In this document: one piece after another, positions 1-10,383 of the stretch | How the letters are laid out: the number at the start of each line of letters is the position of its first letter | Position numbering within the stretch: the stretch's first letter is position 1 | Source of the DNA: Branchiostoma floridae | Lineage: Eukaryota; Chordata; Leptocardii; Amphioxiformes; Branchiostomatidae | Length of the DNA: 51,524 nucleotides | Assembly: GCF_000003815.2 (NCBI RefSeq) | Contig: NC_049985.1 | Coordinates: forward strand, 17,616,679 to 17,668,202 | Direction of reading: 5' to 3' | Program-made: the position numbers and the translations under genes | Notes under the pieces: generated by a model | Databases searched by the model: none | What the model saw: only the letters and a program-made list of their open reading frames with translations | What the model was told of the DNA's origin: nothing

Positions 1-286
1 TGACTGCAAAGAGTAACGGCTTCCAAACCAGGTATTTCAGGACAGGACGGAGGCTACCTGGACGTCTGGCCGTTTCCAAAACGATATCCAGTTGCTAAAT
101 TAGTAACTGCCGTTATGCGTATCATGTCCTAACTTAAGTTGACTAAACTAACTTAAGTTAATTAAGCTGTATCTGTTTGTCGCGCGTTTCATTCCGCTGC
201 TAAATCACTCAGCCGCAGTGACGCCGCGAACGTGCTCTACAAGATCTCATCCAACATCGCAGCCACCCCAAAAAGCGCCGCTCACT

Positions 287-355
287 ATGAGGGGTTGTCA
301 GCTCCTTCTCGTACTGAGAATAGCCTGGCATTCTACCCTCCGTTATCCCGAGTAG
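287..355 (+). other. Conserved micro-ORF, unit 1 copy (22 codons)
   Basis: A short ORF beginning MRGCQLLLVLRIAW and ending at a TAG that sits at the same place in all four units. It has a basic residue followed by a hydrophobic stretch, like a signal-peptide start. Here the upstream ATG used in the other units is lost, so only the internal ATG remains. It is unknown whether it is translated. It could be a relic of an ancestral first exon or an upstream ORF. Shared ancestry alone could explain the conservation. Confidence 0.25.
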
Positions 356-839
356 ACTTTCGCCTGAACTGAACTTAGCGCCCCAACCAGGAGTAGAGGT
401 CAGCAAATCAAGAAAAGAAAACAACACAAGAAATACAAAACCATCTCAATCACATACAGAAGTGTGTCGAAAAGGGATCGTTTCTTTCAGCTTATTTTCC
501 AGTAGTGGCATTAAAAACTTTGTGAAAGTACGAGTATATTTGGAGGAACCTGAAGCCCGTAAAATAAGCAAGGTCTTTTCGAAACCAATTGCAAAACAAT
601 AAAGAAATACCAAAAAACGACCAACCCCTCCATAAAAAAACAGTGATGAAATGTACGTACGGTATTGAGGTTAAATTTCCGAGTTTCTACTGTTTTGATA
701 CTTAAGAAGAGAGGATGTACTGAATATTGATTGCTCCGGCAAAAAGGTTATGAAATATTAGTTAGAACACCATGAGGATGAAGTCTAATGTATTTCACCT
801 TCTAAGATCCGCTCTACAAGTATATATTTGGTCAGTTTC
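356..839. other. Gene-free 5' stretch of unit 1
   Basis: AT-rich sequence shared with units 2 (17652-18119), 3 (33797-34244) and, more diverged, 4 (48083-48494). I see no ORF with coding character. It runs into the promoter-like cassette at 840. Confidence 0.5.
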
Positions 840-979
840 TGGTCCATTAGTGTTTATTTGAGCACCTCCGCGTGCTCGTGACGTCAGCTTCAGATAATCA
901 CCACGCCCACCTAAGCTAGACTAATTAAACATTGTTTTCCCCACTCCGCTGCGTAACGGTCACGCCAAGCTCACATCTG
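840..979 (+). promoter_or_regulatory. Promoter-like cassette M1, unit 1 (CRE)
   Basis: Contains a perfect CRE palindrome TGACGTCA at 879-886, followed by a CACGCCCA GC-box-like element and the CTAAGCTAGACTAAT motif seen in the other cassettes. The rest, including the expected splice donor, is lost in the N gap. It lies about 1.3 kb upstream of the LRR start at 2213. Promoter function is inferred from repeated conservation of this layout in ten places. Confidence 0.45.
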
Positions 980-1081
980 NNNNNNNNNNNNNNNNNNNNN
1001 NNNNNNNNNNNNNNNNNNNNNNNNNNNNNNNNNNNNNNNNNNNNNNNNNNNNNNNNNNNNNNNNNNNNNNNNNNNNNNNNN
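980..1081. other. Assembly gap (N run)
   Basis: A run of N. The equivalent stretch in unit 2 runs from about 18277 to 18700, so roughly 400 bp of real sequence is probably missing and the N length is nominal. The missing part should include the 3' end of the noncoding first exon and its donor. Confidence 0.95.
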
Positions 1082-2199
1082 GAGCAGTGCGTGTTAGCAG
1101 TCACCTCCTATTGCGTCAGTTTCACCAATTTGGATTCGTTCGTTTTTCTGAGTTGAAAAAAGAAACAAGTGAAGAAAGTTGTTTCCAATTCTTTCAGTTT
1201 TCTTTTCATTAATACAATCAAACTCTAAGGTTTTATGCTCGTATAGTGTTGACTTTGGCTCCTGTCGAATGTGCCTTGTCTATAACAGAATGCCTGTTTC
1301 GTGTTTACTGTCATTTCACGCGCCCACTCCTTCATCAATCGAGAACCAAGGGATTAAATTGACGTGCCCGAATCTGATCTGGTCTAAACTACGTCGTGAA
1401 AATGTCAGTAAAAGAAAAACGAGTAAACAACCTCCATCCTAAATGTTAATATTCAAACAGCCAGCTTCAGACCATCAACATTTAATTTACCACATCAGTA
1501 AGACTACTCTAAGGCTGTTTGTCACACTGCATTTCGGCACAGAAATGGTAACAAGTGTTCTGGCGCGCTCTCTAAAAATGCTGATATTATGTTATTCTTC
1601 TGCATGTTTTGAGTTTGCACTGATTGATTGTTTTCAAACAGTTTGTAATTGTATGCTTTTGTAATTGTACGTTTGATTTCTCTGCATGATTTGACTTTGT
1701 AGGCATGAGTTATTTTTGTAGAGTTTGTATATTAATAATGCTTCATTGTACGGATTGGCTGTTTTTCTATAGTTTGTATGCTGATGTTTTCTTGTTCAGC
1801 ATGGTTTAATTGTGTAAAGATTGTTTTGTTTTGTATAGTTTGACGACATTACTGTTCTGGTTCCTCGCTCTATGACAATAACATTTTTAAAACTCTTTTC
1901 TATATATTTTATCGACTTTAGCTTTTAATTCTAGCTGTATGATAATAAACATGATTCTATCATTTCATACTTTACCATCATTATTTTTCTGCTTCAGTTG
2001 TACGATAATGATTATTGAGTTTTATAATATGTATCACTATCCATTGTCACATATTATTGTATGTTACCTATTAGTAAGTATGTTTCTACCATGCACAGCA
2101 CCATCAACGGGAGAAACAGTTCTTGCACATTGAAAAAGTCCAACAAATGTGAAAATATCATATACTTTAGCAGAGGAGAATGTTCTTTGTTTTGCTCAG
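1082..2199 (+). other. Putative leader intron of LRR gene 1
   Basis: AT-rich, no convincing ORF, closely matching 18701-19792 and 34815-35919. It ends with a T-rich tract and CAG at 2197-2199, a good 3' splice acceptor 13 bases before the LRR ATG. With the donor in the upstream cassette this suggests a noncoding first exon spliced to an intronless coding exon. The acceptor is directly followed by GTAA, so it also resembles a recursive splice site. Confidence 0.45.
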
Positions 2200-2212
2200 G
2201 TAACCAGACAAC

Positions 2213-3931
2213 ATGGGAAGAAAGCTGCGACACCTGCTGATGTTCCTTCTCATCATCCTTAAGGAGCCCAACATGCCAGACGCCGGCCGCACCTGCACAC
2301 CATCATCGGTTCGCAGCTGCGCACCACCGCGCTGCTATAGCAGTTATCTGGGCCTCACCAGCATCCCTCTGAACCTTCCATCATCCATCACAGATTTATA
2401 TTTGAACCATAACAATATAGCAATGATTCGGGAAGGTGCATTTGTAAATCTACCCCAGCTACAAAAGTTGTCCCTACACAAAAACCAGATAACAATGATT
2501 CAGGAAGGTGCATTTGTAAATCTACCCCAGCTACAAAAGTTGTCCCTGTCCTACAACCAGATAACATTGATTCAGGAAGGTACTTTTGTAAATCTGGCCC
2601 AGCTACAAGAGTTGAAACTGTCCCACAACAAGATAACAATGCTTCAGAACGGTGCATTTGTAAATCTACCCCAGCTAAAAACGTTGTTCCTGTCCTACAA
2701 CAATATAGCAATGATTCGGGAAGGTGTATTTGTAAATGTACCACAGCTACAATATTTGAACCTATTCTCTAACCAGATAACAAAGATTCAGCCAGATGCA
2801 TTTGCAAATCTACCAGGGCTACGAGTGTTGAGCCTGTCCCACAACAAGATAACAAAGATTAAGGAAGATGCATTTGCAAACCTATCCGGGCTACGAGTGT
2901 TGTGGCTAGGTAAAAACAAGATAACAACGATTAATCCAGGTATATTTGCAAATCTACCCTGGTTAGAAAAGTTGCACCTTTGGGGCAACCAGATAACATT
3001 GATTCAGGAAGGTACATTTGTAAATTTGGCCCAGCTACAAGAGTTGGACCTGTCCAACAACAAGATAACATTGATTCCGCCGGGTGCATTTGCAAAATTC
3101 ACCTTGCTACAAGTGTTGTTGCTGACCAGCAACAAGATAACTTTGATTCAGAAAGGTACATTTGTAAATCTTACACGGCTACGAAAGTTGTCCCTATACT
3201 ACAACCAGATAACAATGATTCAGCCAGGTGCATTTGCAAACCTACCAGGGCTACTAGAGTTGAACCTGTCCCGCAACAAGATAACAAAGATTAAGGAAGA
3301 TGCATTTGCAAACCTATCCGGGCTACGAGAGTTATGGCTGGTCAACAACAAGATAACAACGATTAAGCCAGGTATATTTGCAAAAATACCCCAGCTACAA
3401 AAGTTGTACCTTACGAACAACAAGATGTCTGCCATTGCCCCTTTAGCTTTCAGCTTGTTGCCCTGTAATCTAGACATACATCTTGACAGGAACCCCTGGC
3501 AGTGTGACTGTAAGATGGTTCCCTTCAGGCTAGATTCGACAGAATTTCCTTCATTTAAAGACCAGATATTCTGTACGGAACCCGCTAACTTACGGGGACA
3601 GAAGCTTACAGATGTCAGTCCTGAAGATTTGGTATGTGCTGAGACAACCACATCAGTACTGCCTGTTGATGTTCAAGTAACCTTAAAGTTTAACAATTCT
3701 TACAAAGGCACAACAGCTGACTCCACAGTCAAAAACAAGAAAGATAAAACAAGACCGACAATAGCTTCAACTCTTCAAAGCAACAGTTTCCATGCTGATA
3801 CCCAGATAACATCTAATGACTATTACAACAGCACAACAGCAGATCTTAAAGGTAAAAAGGGCAAAACTGGAGCTACAGAAAGTCCAACCCTTCAAACCAC
3901 TTCAGAAAAACTGGAAAGTAACACTTCCTAA
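2213..3931 (+). CDS. LRR receptor gene 1, ectodomain only (premature stop)
   Basis: 572 codons. The signal peptide is about residues 1-24 (MGRKLRH, then a Leu/Ile-rich core), followed by LRRNT about 35-58, fifteen 24-residue LRRs of LxxLxLxxNxIT type (about 59-418), LRRCT with the NPWQCDC motif, and a Ser/Thr/Lys-rich stalk. It ends at TAA 3929-3931 in TCC TAA GAA. Units 2 and 3 have AAA (Lys) at the homologous codon, so this is one A-to-T change. The frame stays open beyond the stop through a transmembrane helix and tail to 5287. As read, the product would be a secreted LRR protein that could act as a decoy or soluble binder; equally the gene may be a young pseudogene. The LRRNT reads CYSSY where the paralogues have CYCIY or CDCNF, so a conserved Cys is lost, which favours relaxed constraint. 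ATG is chosen because it follows the acceptor and begins the signal peptide. LRR ectodomain call is sure; ligand unknown. Confidence 0.85.
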   Translation: MGRKLRHLLMFLLIILKEPNMPDAGRTCTPSSVRSCAPPRCYSSYLGLTSIPLNLPSSITDLYLNHNNIAMIREGAFVNLPQLQKLSLHKNQITMIQEGAFVNLPQLQKLSLSYNQITLIQEGTFVNLAQLQELKLSHNKITMLQNGAFVNLPQLKTLFLSYNNIAMIREGVFVNVPQLQYLNLFSNQITKIQPDAFANLPGLRVLSLSHNKITKIKEDAFANLSGLRVLWLGKNKITTINPGIFANLPWLEKLHLWGNQITLIQEGTFVNLAQLQELDLSNNKITLIPPGAFAKFTLLQVLLLTSNKITLIQKGTFVNLTRLRKLSLYYNQITMIQPGAFANLPGLLELNLSRNKITKIKEDAFANLSGLRELWLVNNKITTIKPGIFAKIPQLQKLYLTNNKMSAIAPLAFSLLPCNLDIHLDRNPWQCDCKMVPFRLDSTEFPSFKDQIFCTEPANLRGQKLTDVSPEDLVCAETTTSVLPVDVQVTLKFNNSYKGTTADSTVKNKKDKTRPTIASTLQSNSFHADTQITSNDYYNSTTADLKGKKGKTGATESPTLQTTSEKLESNTS

Positions 3932-5287
3932 GAATCTGTCCCCGGTTTTCCCATACCTGCTATCTATAGCACAGCAGCTGGCTCAACAGTAGGTCCTGTA
4001 GAAAAAAGAGCCAAAACTAGAGCAATAATAAGTCCAACTCTTCAAACCACTCCAGAAAAACCGGAAAGCGACACTTCCAAAGAATCTGTTTCCAGTTTTC
4101 CAAAACCTGTTCTCATTGGCTCTTTCTGTGGTTCAATAGCTGGCATTGCCCTGATCGGCACCGTCATTCTCACAATCTGGTGCAAGAGGAGGACCAAGAA
4201 TCCCCCTCCTGGCTCTTCTTCAGGCCCTAATTCTAACATTGCCTTGCGTAGACTTAACATGACAGGTACTGTAGTGATCAATGGTCATTATTATCAGACA
4301 GGACAGGATCAGTCTCAGACCATCACTCAGTCGCACGCAAACACCACAGCCGTTGTAGTGGCCAGTGGTTTAGATCACCAGTATGAAGATATAGGCCGAC
4401 ATACCAACTTAAGGCAGGGCCAGTCTCAGACCATCACTGACTCCAACACAAATACCGTAGCTACTGTAATGACCAGTGCTCATGATCACCAGTATGAAGA
4501 TGTTGACAACCATCATAATCAGGCAGACCAGGGCCAGTCTCTGGTTAACACGAAACCTCTGAAAGTTGAAAACCTGTCACATCACGATCATGATCAGACA
4601 GGGCATTGCCAGTCTCAGGCCGCCAATGAATCGTTGGAGTCTAGAAATCTATCTTATGGCACAGGGCCGACCGCCTCACAGCAGAATGTTCTATACAAAG
4701 TTGTGGGCCAGTTTGAGGCCACTAATAAATCCATCTCAAACAGCACAGCTAATGTAGTGACCAGTGGACATGACCACCAGTATGAAGATATTACTCAACA
4801 TGATAAGATAGAGCAGGGCCAGTCTCTGGTTAAGACGAAATCTCTGAAAGTTGGAAACCTATCACATGACGAAGTGCTAGCTGCCTTAGATCCAAACCCT
4901 ATGTATGCAGATGTGGGGGCACTACCAAACGGCCAAACATCTACAGCAATGATCAGTGGTCAGGGTCAGACAGGGCAGGGCCAGTCTCAGGCCATCGCTG
5001 AACACTACACAAATACCACAGCTGCTGTGGTGACCAGTGGTCATGATCACCAGTATATACATGTTGACAACGATCATGATCAGACAGGGCAGGGCCAGTC
5101 TCAGGCCATCGCTGAATCCTTGGAGTCTAGAAATCTATCTTATGGCACAGGGCCGACCGCCTCACAGCAGAATGCTCTGTACAAAGTTGTGGGCCAGTCT
5201 GAGGCCACCAATAAATCCATCTCAAACAGCACAGCTACTGTAGTGACCAGTGGACATGACCACACGTATGAAGATATGACCCACTAG
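3932..5287 (+). pseudogene. Orphaned TM helix and tail of LRR gene 1
   Basis: In the same frame as the upstream ectodomain, and 451 codons stay open after the TAA. It encodes a second copy of a 50-codon stalk repeat (stop codon 3929 corresponds to AAA at 4079, 150 bases apart), a transmembrane helix starting near 4109 (VLIGSFCGSIAGIALIGTV), a basic stop-transfer CKRRTK, and a long cytoplasmic tail. The tail carries Tyr motifs of HQYEDI, HQYEDV, HQYIHV, NPMYADV, LYKVV and terminal TYEDM type. It is longer than the tails of genes 2 and 3 because a block with NLSYGTG and LYKVV is duplicated. It is not expected to be translated unless the stop is read through, polymorphic or bypassed by splicing. 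Confidence 0.75.
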
Positions 5288-5329
5288 AAAGGCCTACATT
5301 TGCTTGAGAGCAAATACAGCATATTTCAG

Positions 5330-5790
5330 TCATCTCTCTACCCTTCCAGTGCATTCCATATAAATTCGCACAATAGACCAGTCCAGAAATACTCAAATTA
5401 AAAACATGACATTTTGAATAAGAAACCCAGTCCAAAATTGACTTTTGAAAAAGGCTGCTTTAAAAATGGAATTTTGAATCATCACCCGTCCAAAACTGAA
5501 TTTGAACACACACCCCCGAGCAAGAATGTAATCTTCCTGTGATACCCCTATGTAAAGTGGAGTAGTTTGACATAATTACCAAAGTCCTAAAATGAGTTTT
5601 AAGAAAAATGCCCCCCTCCGAGCAATAATGGACTCTTCCAACACACCTTATGTAAAATTGCAAATTAGACCAGTCCAAAAATACTTCCACTAAAAGACTT
5701 ACATAATCACGAAAGTCAAAAAATGAAGTACAAAAAAAAGAACCCCTCCGTGCAAGAATGGGCTCTTCCAGATAACACCAGGCTCGCTGA
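5330..5790 (+). repeat. Degenerate ~125-bp repeats in 3' flank, unit 1
   Basis: Three or four diverged direct repeats sharing 'gcaaattagaccagtcc', 'acataattac', 'ccgagcaa' and 'atgggctcttcc' blocks. They lie directly after the LRR stop and may be 3' UTR. The same block occurs at 22515-22960 and 38570-38990. No coding potential is seen. Confidence 0.5.
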
Positions 5791-5837
5791 TTGGCTGCCA
5801 AATCCTTTACAGAATATTGATTTATGCTAAGTGATTG

Positions 5838-5882
5838 GTTGCCCATCTAATCAAGTTATATAGACTTGATTAAATAGGTAAC
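5838..5882. repeat. Hairpin, 19-bp arms, unit 1 copy
   Basis: Inverted repeat with arms 5838-5856 and 5864-5882 around a 7-base loop TATATAG. This copy has 3 arm mismatches; the unit 2 copy is perfect. It lies in the 3' flank or UTR of the LRR gene. Confidence 0.6.
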
Positions 5883-6021
5883 AACAGCCCTGCAGGTGCA
5901 GGCTTCAGGGGTCAACGACCTTGAAGCCATTGACCCCTCTGGCCATCGGAAAATGACCCAAAATATCCCCAAATATATCATTTTGAAGTGGTTTATGCCA
6001 AACATTATAGTGGGTCATTTG

Positions 6022-6027
6022 AATAAA
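6022..6027 (+). terminator. Candidate poly(A) signal, LRR gene 1
   Basis: AATAAA about 735 bp after the tail stop codon, conserved at the same place in units 2 and 3. No transcript evidence is available, so use is inferred. Confidence 0.25.
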
Positions 6028-6224
6028 TATCTATTGCACCTCTTCACCAAACTTTAGGTCATTTGGTTGTTAAACCAGGGTACAGGAGCCAAAAGTGTAC
6101 TTTTTTGGGGGGAAATGGCAAAAAATCACAAACTTAAGCATTTTCTTGTTATGTATGTTGCGTTACTTTCTGGCGTTTCTCTATCAATGTTCTTCATGGT
6201 GACCCGACAAGCGACAGCGCTGTC

Positions 6225-6672
6225 CGTACGAACCCTCCCCCCAAGTCGTGATGGAGTACGTCTGGCAATATTCTTTCACTATTTCCTCGGCTCCGCGAAA
6301 CTTCACTCGCTTGTTCCTCCAGTACAAACGTTCTAAGCAAGGACACGTTTTGCCTCTTTCACGGAAGCAAATCTCTGATCTTCGTCCATGATCCTCATTT
6401 TCCCTAGCACTACATCGTTATGGAACAAACTTCCTCCTGATTGCTTCCCTGATGAGTAAAAAAATAAACTTGTCAAGTTAAATATGAACAACCATTTGTC
6501 AGCACAATCCAGTACAGTACAGCAACTCAAAACATTCGAGTGGCTCATATGAGCCTTGTTTTGTTTGTGATGGTATAATGGATCAATTAGACTTTACCAA
6601 ACCAACACCAAAATTGTTTGGGACTTACCCTAAATTTGTTTGTGATGACCTTGAAGTAAAACAAAAAAAACT
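6225..6672 (+). mobile_element. Decayed LINE 3' end, unit 1 copy
   Basis: Matches, with many indels, the 3' end of the LINE at 29887-31580. It has the 'cgtgatg' and 'aacttcactcgcttgt' region, the 'ctacatcgttatggaacaaa' segment encoding TSLWNKLP, the 'gagccttgttttg' 3' UTR, and the 'gaagtaaaacaaaaaaaa' tail. It is present at the same place in all three units, so it predates the duplications. Between 'gagccttgttttg' and the tail it has about 100 extra bases flanked by direct repeats of tttgtttgtgatg. Confidence 0.65.
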
Positions 6673-7254
6673 CAAACATATTATGGATTGAAGATCTTGA
6701 AATTGTGTAATTGTGTTATACATTTAAATGATTTCCTAACTTTTGACGCACTATTGATTTTTTATTGTTTTTTATGACACTTGTTTTGGCAGTCTACTTG
6801 TACTGATATGTCGGTATGTTTTGTGAATATCTAGTATCTATTTATTTTGGGGATATAGAGTAGATTTATTGGCTGTGAATACAGATGCAAGTCAGTAATA
6901 GCTCAGTGTGGAGTAAGGGTGTGAAAGCGGTGTGATATTGTTAAACATACAAGTTTATTTACATGTATTATTGTTTACAATATGGAGAACTTATTTCCTA
7001 CCATGTTATATAAAAGACACTGGTGTCTGGGCAGAGTAGTTGTGCTAAGGAATTGGATTACGGTAGCAAGTTCCAATAATGTACAGCACAGATTAGTAAA
7101 GTTTGCCGAGAGACGCATGCATTTGTAATAGGGATGGACCATTGGACTAAAGTTTTCAGGAGTCCACCTTCGCAGACACAGTGCCTGTTCTGGTCTGGTT
7201 GTTTCTAATGAGCATAGAAAAAACTCTTGAGGTTAAACTGTTTAGGATTAGAGC
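6673..7254. other. Gene-free AT-rich stretch
   Basis: Shared with 23863-24435 and 39898-40475. I see no gene, structured RNA or tandem repeat in it. Confidence 0.5.
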
Positions 7255-7450
7255 CATAGAACTGTTCCAGAACCATTGCAACAGATCTGTTAAGAACCAT
7301 AGCAATGGACCTATTTAAGATCATAGTCACGCGCAAAACTCTTTACTGTCATAGAAACAGAACGATAATTTCAACAGAAGGCTTTAGGCTCCTGGAAAAA
7401 AAGCTGCTTACGGTCATAGCAACAGAGCTGTTTATGTTGTTTATGTTTAT
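7255..7450 (+). repeat. 24-bp degenerate tandem array (unit 1, empty TTAA site)
   Basis: About eight 24-bp units built on 'atcatagcaacagaactctt', strongly diverged. The TTAA in 'ctatttaagatcat' (near 7314) is the uninterrupted target of the TTAA-flanked element that splits this array in units 2 and 3. The same repeat family recurs at 14935-15245 and 45305-45660. Confidence 0.6.
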
Positions 7451-7580
7451 GTTAATAGCGTCAGAACCCCTTATGCTGCTTGATTTCTTTTATAGAGGAC
7501 AAACTCAGAAGAAAGGCATAGAACCTTCAAATGTGACGAATGTGCAAAATCGTGACAGGCTTTAAAGAGCATCGGAAAGC

Positions 7581-8570
7581 AGAATGTACGGCTATAGGCC
7601 CAGTCCTCACACACTAAGGACTGTCAGCACAGAATGTACGGCTATAGGCCCAGTCCTCACACACTAAGGACTGTCAGCACAGAATGCACGGCTATAGGCC
7701 CAGTCCTCACACACTAAGGACTGTCAGCACAGAATGTACGGCTATAGGCCCAGTCCTCACACACTAAGGACTGTCAGCACAGAATGCACGGCTATAGGCC
7801 CAGTCTTCACACACTAAGGACTGTCAGCACAGAATGTACGGCTATATGTCCAGTCCTCACACACTAAGGACTGTCAGCACAGAATGTACGGCTATAGGTC
7901 CAGTCCTCACACACTAAGGACTGCCAGCACAAAATGTACGGCTATAGGCCCAGTCCTCACACACTAAGGACTGTCAGCACAGAATGTATGGCTATAGGCC
8001 CAGTCCTCACACACTAAGGACTGTCAGCACAAAATGTACGGCTATAGGCCCAGTCCTCACACACTAAGGACTGTCAGCACAGAATGTACGGCTATAGGCC
8101 CAGTCCTCACACACTAAGGACTGTCAGCACAGAATGCACGGCTATAGGCCCAGTCCTCACACACTAAGGACTGTCAGCACAGAATGTACGGCTATAGGTC
8201 CAGTCCTCACACACTAAGGACTGTCAGCACAGAATGTACGGCTATAGGCCCAGTCCTCACACACTGAGGACTTTCAGTACAGAATGTACGGCTATAGGCC
8301 CAGTCCTCACACACTAAGGACTGTCAGCACAGAATGTACGGCTATAGGCCCAGTCCTCACACACTATGGACTTTCAGCACAGAATGTACGGCTATAGGTC
8401 CAGTCCTCACACACTAAGAACTGTCAGCACAGAATGTATGGCTATAGGCCCAGTCCTCACACACTAAGGACTGTCAGCACAGAATGCACGGCTATAAGCC
8501 CAGTCCTCACACACTAAGCCTTAAGGACTGTCAGCACAGAATGTACGGCTATAGGCCCAGTCCACACATA
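7581..8570. repeat. 50-bp hairpin satellite, ~20 copies
   Basis: Near-identical tandem 50-bp units starting agaatgtacggctataggcc. Each unit has a perfect 7-bp stem CAGTCCT / AGGACTG around the 9-base loop CACACACTA. Twenty starts can be counted here; one unit has a 6-base insertion. Homologous arrays in units 2 and 3 have 11 and 12 copies. Variants (gtacg/gcacg, ggccc/ggtcc) are interspersed, as expected from unequal exchange. No ORF is sustained. Confidence 0.95.
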
Positions 8571-8689
8571 CCATGGAAGGTCAAAAGAATTGAGTAGACA
8601 GAAGTAACACTCTGTTGTCCTTCATGTCTCATTATTTATATTTCAGCCATACATAGTATGGTGAAATATATTGTATTCGTAATGTTTCT

Positions 8690-9060
8690 TCTTTCTTTCT
8701 TCTTCTTTCTCCTGTCAAATCTTCAAAGTGATTCATCTCCGCCGTTCCTGGACCGAATGACCTGAAATTTGGCACAGGGGTAGAATGGGCCAATACCTTG
8801 ATGCTTTTTTCTCAGGTTTTTTCATATCTGCCTCTAAAATGATTTTATTGAGGTTTCAAGGTCATGTTTTGACCAAAAAAAATATATTGTCCACCTGTAC
8901 CCTGGTCTTACAATGGAATGGCCTGAAATTTGGTGTAGATAGGCATTAGATAGTTGGTAAAATGATCGAAGTAAAAGTTTTGACATAAACTACTTTAAAA
9001 TAATTAATTTTGGCACTTTTCTGAGGGGTAACTTGTTTTCTTTTGGCCTCCTGGCGTGAC
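8690..9060 (+). repeat. Dispersed repeat, left copy
   Basis: Contains 'cgttcctggaccgaatgacc' and then 'tgaaattt'. This recurs in direct orientation at 11255-11490, flanking the structured core of the insertion. Possible long direct repeats of one element, or two independent insertions. No ORF. Confidence 0.55.
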
Positions 9061-9156
9061 CTTCCGTGACCCCGCACGGAGTCCACACCTGTGCGCGAAG
9101 AGTGAAGGCTAATTAATATTCATAAGCGGGGCCCCACGATTCGCCAGGCCTTTTCA

Positions 9157-9214
9157 GCATAGCGGGCCGATACGCTGTGGCCTGGAAAAACGACGCTGTA
9201 AAAGGCCCGCTACG
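9157..9214. repeat. GC-rich inverted repeat, 13-bp arms
   Basis: AGCATAGCGGGCC (9157-9169) pairs with GGCCCGCTACGCT (about 9202-9214) with one mismatch. Nothing coding is nearby; it looks like transposon terminal or subterminal structure. Confidence 0.4.
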
Positions 9215-9436
9215 CTGCTTTTTCATCCAGCGTAGCGGCAAAAAAATTGGGAAATAAAGAAAAACATCGTAGTAAAAATACATAGGCACGTGCCAAGCAC
9301 GCGCCTTCGCTGTTTCAGGAAGTTATCAGCTCCAAGGGAGGTGTTTTATAGCACCGGCCCGCCGTACCGCTGTCTTGCAGCCCCTCCCACCCGTCCCAGG
9401 ACCGCCGCGGAAATGTAAACAAAGCGGCGAGAAGGC

Positions 9437-9915
9437 CTTGCCGCACGTTCATCAGCGGGGTGGAATCCCTCCCCGGAACAGCCAATATGCATAAGCTTTC
9501 TCGCGAAACTCCTTACTTGGGGAGCGTGGTTGATGTAAACAAAGGCTCTTACTAGTAGTTGCGTCATTTCTTTTTCTGTGAGGAAAATACAATCAATTCT
9601 TTCTGACACATTTCTAGAGCAAGAACGGGTCGCGTTCCCAAATTTCCTGTTCTAAATTTTGCGTGTGCCGCCCTGCTTTCGCGCCAAAAAAGTGTAGCGA
9701 GTGTGCCTTGCCGCGAGTTATCAGTGGGGTGGGATCCCTCCCCGGAACAGCCAGTTCCCGGGGAATGTCCCGTATTTGGGGATCGGGGTTGACCAACAGG
9801 CAGTTACTAGTAGTTGCGTAATTTTTATTTCAGCGCGGGAAATAGAATCAATTCTTTCCGACATAATTTTGGAACAATAGCGGGTCGCGTTCCCAAAATT
9901 CCTGTTCTAAATTTG
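9437..9915. repeat. Diverged tandem duplication (~255-bp period)
   Basis: Two copies, about 9437-9660 and 9693-9915, share 'ccctccccggaacagcca', 'actagtagttgcgt', 'aatcaattctttc' and 'gcgggtcgcgttccc' in the same order. No long ORF. Part of the unit 1 insertion. Confidence 0.65.
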
Positions 9916-10383
9916 AAGCTCTTTGGCTCGGCAACGTAAGTTACAAACCATCGTAAGTTTGTATGTAAAACCCGGGCGTCAGGCAAGCCTCGCAAAGTGA
10001 CCCCGCCCACAAACCGCCAGCTGCAGGGCAGTGTCGGCAGTGTTAGTGGGATCCTTCGCCGACTTTGTCAAAGGGCCGCCGGCTATCAATCAAACGCGGA
10101 TGTTGATTAGAGTTTCAAACAGTCATGGTGCCGTACAGCGAAATTCATGCTTCGTAAATACATTCCTTGGACTTTCTTTCCCACAGCGGTGCTTCTACAA
10201 AATATTTATTAGACTGTAACACTGAGTCCCACATGTTTTAAAGAATAGAATCTGACGCGAAACAGCGGTTTTTGCCCGGTATTTTTCTTGAAACATGTCC
10301 GTGGGAATATCGTCTGACGGCGAGGCGGCGACGCAGGGATATCAAACCGTCAACATTACATAAGTCGCACGGTGGCTAACAAC

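Noticed and set aside
2388-3651. Antisense ORFs across the LRR repeats
   Set aside because: Shadow frames of the 72-bp LRR codon pattern; they repeat with the LRR period and recur in genes 2 and 3 for the same reason.
7581-8570. CRISPR-like array of 50-bp units
   Set aside because: Units are contiguous tandem repeats with no unique spacers, and the sequence is eukaryotic.
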